From the NCBI RefSeq assembly GCF_022539315.1, contig NC_066315.1, forward strand, positions 48,093,174 through 48,157,173: DNA of 64,000 nt, written 5' to 3'. Under the pieces are notes generated by a model that ran no database searches, was not told the DNA's origin, and worked only from the letters and a program-made list of their open reading frames with translations. Position 1 is the first letter of the stretch. Every line of letters starts with the position of its first letter. Positions 23,801 through 35,800 of the stretch are shown here, in pieces. This DNA comes from Serinus canaria. Lineage: Eukaryota > Chordata > Aves > Passeriformes > Fringillidae. Both the position numbers and the translations under genes were made by a program.

Positions 23801-26800
23801 TCGTGGAGGAAGCTCTCAGCAGACCTTTTGAAAATACCATCTCCCACTCCATCAATAGTGCTAGCCTGCACATATTCTCCAGGTTTTAGTTTTCTCATCA
23901 CTCCAAATAATGTAGTTAATGGAAATGCTGGGAAATGTCTGGTGATGTGAAAATCATGATCTGCTTGTCATCATGCTTTTGAGTCTAATTAGCGCTGGCT
24001 TACAGTTTTCCTTGAGAAACCCGTCTTCCTTTTTAAGTCCTGTGAAACAATTGGTTTTGCAATGTTGCCTTCAGTATATGAATCTTCTGAAAAAGTGGTT
24101 CTGTAATAATGGGGCTGGCAATTCTGCTTTTGTATGTGAGTTAACATCTCTTAAATGTGCTATATTTACAAAGAAAACTTCTGTGTGATTTCCCCTTTTG
24201 CAAACCAGATGGAGAATCAGATTCTGGCAGGTCTTTCCTTTAGTTATGCAACGAGGTTATTGGTAGTAAAGGATCTGGAAGCTTAATTAAACTCTCAGTG
24301 ACACCTCTGCAGGCTCTTATTTTCACTGGGTTTGCTCAGTTGCATCTGATTAGTCATCAAGTTGAGATTTAGGAAGCAATGCGAATAATGTCTCCCTCAA
24401 GAAGAAACAGAATCCTGCTCCTTTGACTGAGACATTGTTGGCTAACAGGACTAAAAAGCAGTTGAAAGCTTACTTTGTAATGAAACATGAATAATTAATT
24501 TGAAATATATGATACTTCAGGAGTCAAGAACATCAACAGTCAAGAGCTCCCTGTACAGTGAGCCATAAGAAGCGCATGGAGGGCTTTGCCAGATGGATTC
24601 TGGCAAATGCCACAGTTGTGTAAGATGTTTTTGTTTCCCTCTGTCAGTTCTATCCCTCTCCTGAATGATCCTTTATGCAAAGTCTGAGGCTGCAGAGGTG
24701 ACTTCCCTGGTTACTGGGGCAGACCTTAAAGCAGGAAAACTGCAGAAAGCAGCCATGGCTGTTCCCAATAAAATACACAGCCTGTCATCTTTGAAAGAAA
24801 TTAAATAAATGAGCAGTTTCATAATATTCTTTTTTTGGTTTTATGCAGCTTAAACCAAGCCTCACACCTCCAAAGGCACTGATTCATTTCACGTGCAGTC
24901 TTACATTTCACATAGCTCTTTACAGATTATGCATCTGTATACTTCTCTACAAGACTTCTCTTTATGCTTGCTTTTTAATTTGCTACCCTTAAAATGTCAG
25001 AAAGAAGATAATGAAAGTGGGGTGCTGCTCCAAAAAAAAAAAAAAAAAGTAAATATGATGGCACTTGTGAGTCATTACCAGTCTCCATGAAATCTTTACC
25101 TTCATCTGTTGCTCTGGGTGTGATTCAGCTCAATTTAACACTAACACATGGCAGTAACCATCTGTGTTTGCTGTAAATATTTTATTTTTTAATTACAAAT
25201 GGCTTGATTTAGAAAACCTGCAGCAGTACAGTGGGGTGGTTGTGGGCCTGCAGGGGAAGAAGATAAGCACCAGGGAAGATAATTTTTGCCCAAGCACAGT
25301 TGCAGTGTTGGAAGGAGGAGTGTAACACAGAGAGCAGCCCAGGCTGCCCTGCAGCAGTCCAGTCCCTGATGCTCCCTTCTTGGAGGAGCTGGACAGGAGA
25401 ACACCTGCACAGACTGCAAAGGGCCTCTGAACATTTAGTGAAGGAGAAGGAGGTGGGGGGGAGTAAGGCAAAGCCAACTCTAAGTTTATCTTTGAGGAGA
25501 AATAAGGAAAGGTGGTTGCTAAATGTCACTGATCCATCGTGATTCTCATACAGTAAATATGGTCACATGTCGTGGCATGCTGAGCCTCCCACAAGTGTTT
25601 TGCTGTGGGATGACACTCACACTGGGGCTGAGGGTGTCACAGAGGCACCATCCATTCTCAGAATTGAAAAGTCCAGAGCTCCCTTAGCCACAAGAGAGGG
25701 TTTTCCAATGTGGGCATCCCTCAGGCTCCCTCTCTCTACTGAAGTCCAGCCAGCTGCAAAGTTTTTCCATCAGACTGTCACTCTAGACAGTCCTTCTCAT
25801 CTTAGGAAATTCTTTGCTGCAACATCTACCTGATTTTAGCTGCTCTGGTGCTCTTTGTCCTGTAGGGTCTCCCATTAACTCTGTGGTCTGTGTCCCAAAA
25901 AGGGAGTGAGATAAATGGCCTGACTACTCTCTGAGTAGTCTCACTTCTTTCTTTCTAGCATGAGAGACTGGGGAAGAAGGAGAACAGACACTTATGGGAC
26001 TGAAAGATTTGGGGATCTCTGGTTTGCAGTTTGCATAACACAAAGTATGTTTGTTCTTAAAATAAAAAGCAGATGTGCTGAAGATGAGGTGTACAATGCA
26101 AAGTTTTAAGTCTTCTTGCTTGCCCTCATGAGGCCGCAGAGTGGGTCCAGAGGTGCATATCTCCCATGGTCCTGCAGTCCAGCTGTAGCTGCTAAGAACA
26201 TTTTCTTTCTTTGCAGCTGATACTTTGGAAACTCACCTAATGGGAACAGACACATTTAGCTAGGAGAAACTTTAGTTCTGTTGGTGGCGTGTGGGACAGA
26301 AGGAACCCAACTTGACATACAGCTGAGTTTGCAGGGCTGACAGTTAAAGGAAAAATAATATTGCATGCGAATTTAAGCATGCTTGATGTGAAATTGTGAA
26401 AGATAAAGAACTTGGAATCCCATAATACTAATTTTATATGATCTTTTAGGGCTAAGACTGTATATTTATGAGACAGGGATATTATTCTGATTTTTTTTTT
26501 CTTTTTGTATGTGAACCCAAATTAGTTTTTCTTCAGTGAACTTAGAGCCCTGTCTGAACTGCTGAGTGATTTTCATTTTCTACAAATTGGGTTAGACTGG
26601 GTCAGTGATTGATCTCCCCTATACTGGTGCATATCAGACATGGAAGTGCTGGCGTTAGTATGACTGGAAAGGCCCATTAGGGTAGCAGAAAGGATGTTTT
26701 AGAAATTAAACTTATCCCTCTCTCACCCCCCCCCCTTTTTTTTTCATTGTTTTAGTATTAAAATTGTTTTTGAACGAATCCAGATGATAAATGATATTTA

Positions 26801-29800
26801 ACATGGTTTTGTTTTCCTTCTGCTTTAGTAGTGAATGCAGATAGGAATTAGTGCTAATACCATTATGAGTTTGGTTGTGGGTTTTTTTGTTTTTATTTTT
26901 TTTGTTTGTTTGTTTTGTTTTCAAATTCAGTTAATGTAGTTGAATAAAATACACTTTGGTCGTCTAAAAAGCTTTTTTTTAAAAATTTTATTCTGTTACT
27001 GTGTTGTGCTTCTTTTGTTTTGTTTTGTAAACCATGGTTATAATACCATATGCTTTACAATAATATTTTATTGCCTAGTATAGTTTATAACTGCCTTACC
27101 ATCAAATGTATTCTGAGCATGTAAGGCTTATTTGATGTATTTCTTCAATGTATTTAAAAATTTATTTCTATGAGGCCAGGTAGGTAAAATCTAATATTAT
27201 GCAGGTTACAAAGTCAAGCTTTTATGACTATTGATTAGAACTGCTGCTCCCCCAACTTGTGTTCCTGTGCATTAAGATATATGCATTACTACATTATCAG
27301 ATGCTGCTTTTTTTTTTTTTATCCCCAGGGACTCTGTCTCCATCAGTGTATGTGATGGACAAAGCTTTCCTAATGAGCCTCTACTCTACTGTTTACCCTG
27401 GCTCTTCATGCTTCCTGCTGTGTGTTTTTTGAGCCCTGCTGTTAATACACGCTTATTAGCTTCTGGGCTTTTCTGTCATGGTTGTTTCTAGAGTAACAAA
27501 TATGAATCAGCAAATCTGTGATACCTCCAAAGGGAAGGCTTGTACTACATTCAGTGGCAGCCAAGATGCAGAAAATAAAGTCAAAAGTACTTTAATCTTG
27601 GCAAGAAAGCAACTTGAGATGCCCAGGTCCTGAATTTTGGGATGACTTTATCTATGTGTTGTGTTATATTATCTTGTGGTCTGAAGTACCTCTTCCAGTA
27701 TATGCCCTTGCTGATGTGAGCACTGAGCAGGTTTGTGGACCAGGTCTCAGAATGTTGTTTTGGCTACCAGACTCTGATTCTCTCTGGAAAGTATAGATTA
27801 GGTCGATTGCTTTGAAACTCAACAGAATTGTTTGAGACAAAATCCAGTTCTTCAGGGCTGCAGTGCCTTAAGCAGAGAAACTGATCTTCCTCTATTTTTT
27901 CACAAACTTTTCAGCTCTCCTGGTTACATATATTTCTCTACAACACAGTCCTTAATCCAGTTTACCTGAAAAAGAGGGTCCAATGTACCCTGGGGTGGGC
28001 ATAAGAAAAACTGTGTATGTATCTAAACTGTCTTGTATGCAGGGAGGAAGTGAATTCACAAAAGAAATTATTTGGGTTGGAAGTCAGTCCTAGATCATCT
28101 AAGTTCCAAGCCCTCTGCTACAGCCCGGGGAACCTTATACCTTATATCTCTCCTCTTTCATTCCCCCTTGTCCTATCACTCATGCCCTTGTAAAAATCTT
28201 TCTACAGCTCTCTCCTAGGTCCCTTTAGGTACTAAAAGGCCATTCTGAGGTATTCCCAGAGCTGCTGCCTTCTCCAGACTGCACAACCCCACCTGTGTCT
28301 TCACAGGAGGGGTACTCCAGCCCTTTGATCAACATCATGCCCTCCACTGGAGTTGCTCCAGCAGGTCCACATCCTTCATGTGGTCAAGGGCCCCAGAGCT
28401 GTGTGCAGCGCTCCAGGTCTCATGAGAATGGAAAAGTAGGGGAGAACTACCTCCCTTAACTTGCTGGCCTCTCTGCTTTTGATGCGATGCAGGAGGTGAA
28501 TGATAACTCTTAATTTTCTCCTGTCTCACTGAGGACCTTGCTAATGTTCTCTTAATGTATTCCTGTCTTTCTGTATATGTAGTTTTTCCTGTTATTTAAA
28601 AAAATATAAATCAACGTAAGCTAATATGGCAAGTGACAACTAAAGCAGGTAGATGTTCTTTATTGAGAATTGCAGAGGAGCAGACCATGTGAGGATAGTT
28701 CTATGGCTGACTTCCAGTCCCATCTCTTTGTCTAAGTTTGCCATTCTACCTGACTTCTTGATCCACTCTTATTCTCGTGTTTTACTGCTTCCCTATTACA
28801 GTCTCCATCTGCTTCAACTGTGTCAGTAAAGGCCAGGGGAATTGCTACCAGCAGGTATAAAAGTTTATACGAACTGCTGTGTGTCAGACAGTACCTGACT
28901 ATAGCGCAATTGGCTTCCTTCTCTGCAGTCTGTCACAATTCCTCTTTGCTCTTATCCTCGCAGTCCAGTTCTTCACTAGGTTTCCTTTTCCATTTTCAAT
29001 TCCATACCTCTGAGCTGAGTGAGCATTTGGAGCTTGCTCAGGCTGGGACTAACAGCAACTGTCCAACTAACAGCGACAGTAACAAGACATTTGACACTGT
29101 CTTGATCCAGCCCTTGTGAAATTTGACTTTCTTTTTTCTACTCAGGGTTTTATCTGGTCAAAACTGATGCAGTGTGTCTGCCTGCAGTGTTGTTGCTGAA
29201 ATAACCACCAGTCCTGACTCAAACAAAATCTCTGTCCTAAAATGATATAAAACATGGCAGGGGAGGAAAGAGAGGGTATGGCTCTTTAGAGAGAGAGAAG
29301 TTCACCAGTAGTGTTTCCAACAGTGGGGCTGTAGATAATGTAAAATTTACTTGCTGTAAAAGGATGCCTGTGATCATGTTTTGTTTTTGTGCATCTGATC
29401 TAGTGAACTAAGACTTGCCATGTTACTGCTTCAGTCTTGGGCACTAACAGTGTGCACTAGCCCTGGAAGTTGCAACTTTAAATAATTTACAGCAAGGAGA
29501 GGAGATAAAGATGGCAGATTTCTAGAGGACTTGGATTGCATCCTGGAGCCGGCTGCTGATGCACACTGGTAACCTGTGTGAGCTATGTACTCAGCTGCTC
29601 CGAATTCAGTGCCAGAGGCATTCTTCATACTCAAGTACTTGAAGATACTTGTTGGTACTGTGAAATGAATCAAATGTTTTCTGTACCAAGTAAGATCATT
29701 CTCTTTTTTCCCCCCTATGGTCTTTGTTTTACATGCCTTCAGCAGGAATTTTCTTAAGGAAGAAACAGGCATTTGTACTGCTGTCCTTTCTCTGCCCACT

Positions 29801-32800
29801 TAAACAGTGTTTTGTTTATCCTGTATTGAGACCAGTGTATCAAAATAGCTCCCAAGATACATGGTTTCTGTCATGTGCAAGTTTAGTTGCTGCTAATATT
29901 TTGGGGCATTTTCATAATTGCTTTGTAAGTTGAAGCCTTCTAAAAAAATTGGAGGGCTCAGATAGCACCGTCTTATTTGCAGGAATTCCATGCCTAGATC
30001 CTTTTTCACTGCTGCCTTCTGTTTTGTGTTGTAAAACTCCTTGTAGAAATTTAATTCCCGTTCAACCTGTGACTTTATAGCAGAATGGTGAACCATTCAG
30101 TTAATTACTGAAACAGTGATCCCCAACAGGAGAGCCAAGAAGAATGCAAGCTGAGGGGCAGTATTTTAATTAATGAACAAAAGCTTATGGACTGGCCAGG
30201 GGAAAGGATAAGTTCTGAAAGACAAATGGCAGCAATACATATTTAGTTACAGTGGGTGACCTCTGGCAAATCCTGTTACTCTGCGGTTTTAGCTGATGTA
30301 GCCAGGCAATTCCTTAAGATATAGATGTTGATGCTCTGTATACACAAGTTCGGAGCTTAAGTCTTCAGAATTCATTTAATTTTACTCCATGTCCAGAATA
30401 TGCTCCAAAACACTCCAAGGAAATGTCTTCTAGAGGAATTTTTGTGATTTCTCCCCGTGTTTTCCCACCCTCCCCACCCCCACAGTGGGATGGACTGAGA
30501 TGATCACAAATGATTTGTACATTTTAAAAATGAGTCACAGAAGCTGTGCTCCCTGGAGTGGGACACATTTTCTCAGTAAGGGAGCATCTGTGCTTTGGTC
30601 ATAGGTGCTAAATTTCTTGTTTCTGCTGTTTGAGCCCCCAAATCCCAGTTTGTTCCATCCTTCATGTTTCTCTAGAGAGTTGGTGTCAGTGTTTGCCCTA
30701 CAAGACCATCACGTCTTCATCGTATGGAGCTCTGTATTGCTCCATGTGTTCTAGTTTTTGTTTTCCTGTGCCCGTGTGCACAGTTTAGGTGGTGTGCAGG
30801 GTGCCCTTGACCAGCTGTGCTGCCTTGGCCCCGCCCGTCCACAGCAGCAGCCTCAGCATCTTCCTTGGCCATGCTGCACCACTGATAATCCATAACACAC
30901 TAGAATATATGGATAGATATGTATACACATAAAACCAGACACACTCATCAATCAATCTTAAAATTTCTAAGGAATAATTATATTTAATAATCATTAGCTC
31001 TCAGGAGGACAGCAAAAGAAAAAGCACATTTTATTCACAGAGGTATAATTTGCCAGTGCTTGAACTCACTGAAGTGTGTTTCTCATACCACCTCCCTCTT
31101 CCTCCTTCTCCCACTTGTATATAAATATGGAAACAAGATTTTGAAGCAATATAAATTGTAGCTATAGGATTTGGGTATGTGTGTGACCTTTGAAGGCTTT
31201 CTAGAAATGCTTGTTACCACTTTAGGCATATGCACTTTCCTGACAGATTGAGGCTTGCTTCTTGTGTATCAGTTAAATATAGCATAACTGGAAAATAACA
31301 GAAATTATGACTGAAATATTTGTAACAGGCAACTGAAGTGAATTTTTAATTGTATGTAATATGTAGTCATTGTGACCACCACTTTGACAAAATTTGACAC
31401 TTCCCCTTTTCTTGCAAAATATTAGAAGATTCTGTCATAAAATGATTTAAGCAGTTATTGCCTTTCTCATAATAGAAGAATATGCAATTGTACTCTTATA
31501 AGGAACATTGTTACTTGTGGCTTTTGTCAAAGTGTTTTTGGCTAGGAATCAAATTAGTTTAGAAAGAACAAAGCATTCCTGTATTGTTCTTAATAATGAC
31601 ATAAAACTGCTCTTTTTCCATTAGTTACAGAATTAAAAAATAAGCTCGTCTTCTCCTTAACGCTTAGCCAATTTAGTGAAGAAAGGAAACATAATTGATG
31701 CCTGGGTAATTGAAACAATCAACACTACAGCCAAGCACTTAAAATCAATGGTTTATTGAAAGATATGATAATAGCAGCATAACAGGAAAGAACATAATCT
31801 GTGGGAAAAGTCATTATTGGTGCACCACTCTTTTTATGTTATACCAAGATTATAAGCAGTAAAAATGTCACTCACAGTTCCCGTAAGCAAGATTAAGCTT
31901 TGATGACAGTGGGTATGCAAGAACCTGGAAATGTTGATTAAATTCAGAGCTTCCTCAGTTCCTGGTAACTAACATGTTGTGGAGTTGATTTAGATTTCAG
32001 AGAACTGTTATTACAGCTGATTTTTTTTCCCTCCATTCACAGCAAGGTTTATTCTGGGTGGAATGTAAATATGTGAATGTTGAGAAATCACTAGCACATA
32101 CGTAGTCATCTTTTGATAACAAGAGATCATCCTTAAAAAGCAGAATGAAGACAGAAATAACCTGTACAACCACCAAGCATTAGTCACACGTAGCTCTTAT
32201 ATAATGCTTACGTCTTCAGTCAGCATGCTGGCAGCTGGGCTTCTTTGTAATATTTGTTTGCAGAAGAAACACCTATCTCATTTGTCAGGGGAAGAAAATG
32301 AAGCCAAGAGTTAAGGGACATGCTGGTGGGCACACAGTGCTTAGCTGGTGAGAATATTACAACCAAGAAGCGTCCATCATCCTGCATCAAGCAGAGGCAA
32401 CAGCAGAGTGGATTCTATAGTTGTGTCTTTTCCTGTGCTTTCCACACTCAGACCCTAGCCTATTGGGTATTTCTTGAAGCAGAGCAACAGGATGCTCTGC
32501 TGCAGCACTTCTGCAGTTTTTCCTTTTGTTTGTTGTTCTAGGAAAAGCGTTGTATTTCTTCTTCACTCTATTATGCCTTGATGGAAAGGACAAATAAAAA
32601 TATTATTTATATTTAAATAAAAAAATAATATTCCAGCGTGGAATACCCAAAATGGCTTCTCACACTTGAAACCCAAAATGTGGTAGGCATGAGCCTAACA
32701 CCAAGAGAAACGCTGATACGTGCAGATTTTCCTTTGAGGATTTGGCCACTGCACCGTGACTATGAAATCACAGTAATTGTGAAAATGGACCTGATTTTCT

Positions 32801-35800
32801 GGGGATAAACCATTGGTGTACAGAAATTTCCTTGTAATGATTCATTAACCATCCTTTTGTCCTGGCCATGTTAGCTTGTATATATTGAATGTTTGTTCCC
32901 AGCTGAAGAGCAAGGCTGTTAAATGGAGGTGGAAACACTCTGCAATCTCATTCTGAAAGTACATTTCTTGAGGCTGAAAATAAATGCATTGTAAGCAGGT
33001 TTTAATCCTAGCAAGTACAGCAGCTCAGAATACTTTTGGGGGACATGAGCTTATTGTTGATAGGTAGGGAATTGTGTTATAGCTTGGTTTGTCCATAACC
33101 ATATGTTATGTTTTCAGTTCTTCTGTTTTGCAATTATGTGTAACAAATGGTGCCGTTTTCTTTGATGTTCTAAGATGAAATGTCGCTGTCCCCAGAGAAT
33201 TCTCAGAACTTTGTATGACTTCACATAATTTTTAGACTAAAAAAATCAACCCAAAATATTGAAAACCATGACTCCAATTATCAAACCAAAATAAGATGGC
33301 AAAAGACTAAATTGCATTGCTATTAGATGACCTATAAAATTACAGTAAAAATTATAGCAAAAGTAAGTTTTTTTAAAAAGAATTTATTTAACTTGTTATA
33401 GAAGGTCCAGGGAAAATGTAGAGGAGATAGTTATTTATAAAAATGTAAGGTTGCATATAGAGTGCCATCTGGTAGTAATTTTAAAACACAAGTAATTAGT
33501 TTATCTTACTTCATGGAGTGTAATTCTGCAACTTGTCGCCACAGGGTTTACAGAGGCCAAAATTGCAATTGGGTTCAGAAAGGAATTGAGTGAGTTTATG
33601 GGAGATGTATTAATAAAAGAATACTAAACAATCTGGATGCAATTCTGCTATTCTTTGAGGATTTCTAAAAGATGTGAGGATTTAGAAGAAATATCTATTT
33701 TGGTTCAATATTATTATTTTTTTAATGACATTCCCCTGTTACAAAATGAATTTAGATTTTCTCACAAACTGACAATGTCAGAGTTACCTCTATGTGGAGA
33801 TACTCCTTAGTGGTAGTTAAAAGTTCTTTATAAACCTTGAAGTCACATACATACTCTTACTCTCTGAGGTCACATGCACTGACATATAGAAAACTGTTGC
33901 TGCAAGAGGTCTGATGATGCAAAATGATAAATATTCCTGCTTTTTGTTTGCCTTAGGACACCAAGGCTTATTGGACCATTCGCCACGCAACGCAGGCTCA
34001 AAAGTAAAAGAGAGGAAACTGCATGGGACTTGTCCTCCTGTTGGTCGTGGAAACTATGAAAAACCATGTTTGGGTGAAAGCAGCCACAGGTCCTCATTTT
34101 TCAGTCCCCACAATGGTTTTCACACGATACATTCAGAGCACAGTCCTGTGAAGCCAAGGATAATTACAGTGGTGAAACCCGGGGGACGCACGCTCCGGAG
34201 GATAACCTTGCTTCTCAACAGGAGATCAGTCCAGACCTTTGAGCAGCTGATGGCTGACATTTCAGAAGCTCTGGGATTTCCTCGTTGGAAGAATGACCGT
34301 GTGAGAAAGCTGTACAATCTGAGAGGCAGAGAGATCCGAAGTGTTTCTGAGTTCTTCAGGGAAGGGGATGCATTCATTGCTATGGGGAAGGAGCCCCTCA
34401 CTTTGAAGGACCTGGAGGTGGTATTACAAGAACTTTATCCTGAAAATCCTTATGCTGCCACTGCTGCCATTCAGACAAATGAGGAGCAGTCCCAAAAACT
34501 GAAGAGCAGGCTGTATGACAAGGCCTCAAAAGTAGACAGTAGCTTTGATGAGACAGAAATGACCAAGAACTGCAGCGATGGCTTGTCTTCCCAGCTGGTA
34601 GCTGGACATGAAGGAAAAAGTCAAGCCAAGACAAAACAAGAGGAAAAAATGAGAACCAAAAAAAAGTGGACTAGAGAGAGCTGGGGTGGTGAGCATGGAG
34701 TGAAACCTTCTAGGAAAACACGGGAAAGTGAAAGGTACCTTAAGCATGAGAGGAGTTCTGAGGAAGGCTTAGAAGAGAGTTCTGAGGGGGTGCTGAGGTG
34801 TGAGAAATGCGAACAGGAAAGGCAGGCCAGAGAAAAGTTGCGGAGGGAAAGGCAGGCTGAGGCCTCATTTGAGAATAGAGACTTGAACACAGGCATGTGT
34901 CAGAGGTACCTTGTAGAAAGAAATACAAAAGTCAGGAACAACAGAAAGTCTCCTGACACATGTCTGGAGGGTGAGGAAGTTGGCTGGAAAGATAATTGCG
35001 GTAGGAGGATGTGGAAGCCGCTACATAGGATTGTTAATGAAGGGCTGGAGAAGCAAAAAAGGAACACTGAGAAAGAAAGCGATGTGGAGAAGCATGAAAA
35101 CCATGGGAAGGAAGTAGTAAAAATCAGGAAGAATGCTGTAGAAGGGCTCCAGCTATCTCATGAAGTGAAGGAGGATAATGGAAGTAGCTGTGTAATGAAC
35201 CAAAGTGGATGGCTAAAGAAAGACACTCTGAGAGATGCTGAGAAAATGTCTAAAACACATAGAGAGGGCAGAGAGGGACAAAGGGCTAAAGAGGAAACTG
35301 CCAGGAGAGAGGGGAATGGCACATGTAGAGAGAGTGACATGACTCGACGAGAAAAAACAGGGGAGCGCAGAGTGAATAAAGAAGACAACAAAACTCAGGG
35401 ATTGGAAAGCACAAGCCGTAGGCACGCCATTAAAAGCAGAACTGACGTGGAAAAACACTATGAGATTGGCAGAACTATTGGGGATGGGAACTTTGCTGTG
35501 GTGAAGGAATGTCGCCACTGTGATTCCAATCAGATCTATGCAATGAAAATTGTTGATAAATCCAAGCTGATGGGGAAGGAGGACATGATGGAAAGTGAAA
35601 TCCTCATTATTCGGAGTCTCTCTCATCCCAATATAGTAAGCTTAATTGAGGTGTATGAGACAGAAGCTGAGATCTACTTAATCTTAGAGTATGTCCCAGG
35701 AGGGGACTTATTTGATGCAATCATAGAAAGTGTGAAGTTCACAGAGCATGATGCTGCTGTCATGATCACTGACCTGTGTGAAGCCCTGGTTTATATTCAC

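Larger units (their letters stand above)
20899..33956 (+). other. DCLK3: DCLK3 intron 1 (13.1 kb)
   Basis: This phase 1 intron is bounded by GTGAGT and TTTGCCTTAG. It starts inside the CpG island and becomes AT-rich after about 21.6 kb. It holds a near-perfect 22-bp inverted repeat (23330-23376), an A17 tract (25032-25048), a C10T9 tract and T/G-rich low-complexity block (26726-26925), and one CR1 fragment (28062-28500). No additional exon with a recognisable protein was seen. A GC-richer patch at 25210-25480, open in several frames, is unassigned. Confidence 0.75.

Noticed and set aside
33914..33956. In-frame ATG 42 nt upstream of the exon 2 acceptor as the true DCLK3 start
   Set aside because: The 14 intronic codons show no conservation I recognise, whereas exon 1 fits the acceptor phase exactly and sits in a CpG island. 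An alternative first exon here is possible but unsupported.
34120..35626. Several antisense frames opposite exon 2
   Set aside because: These are shadows of a Lys/Glu-rich coding sequence: the reverse strand becomes Ser/Leu/Phe-rich and open by composition.
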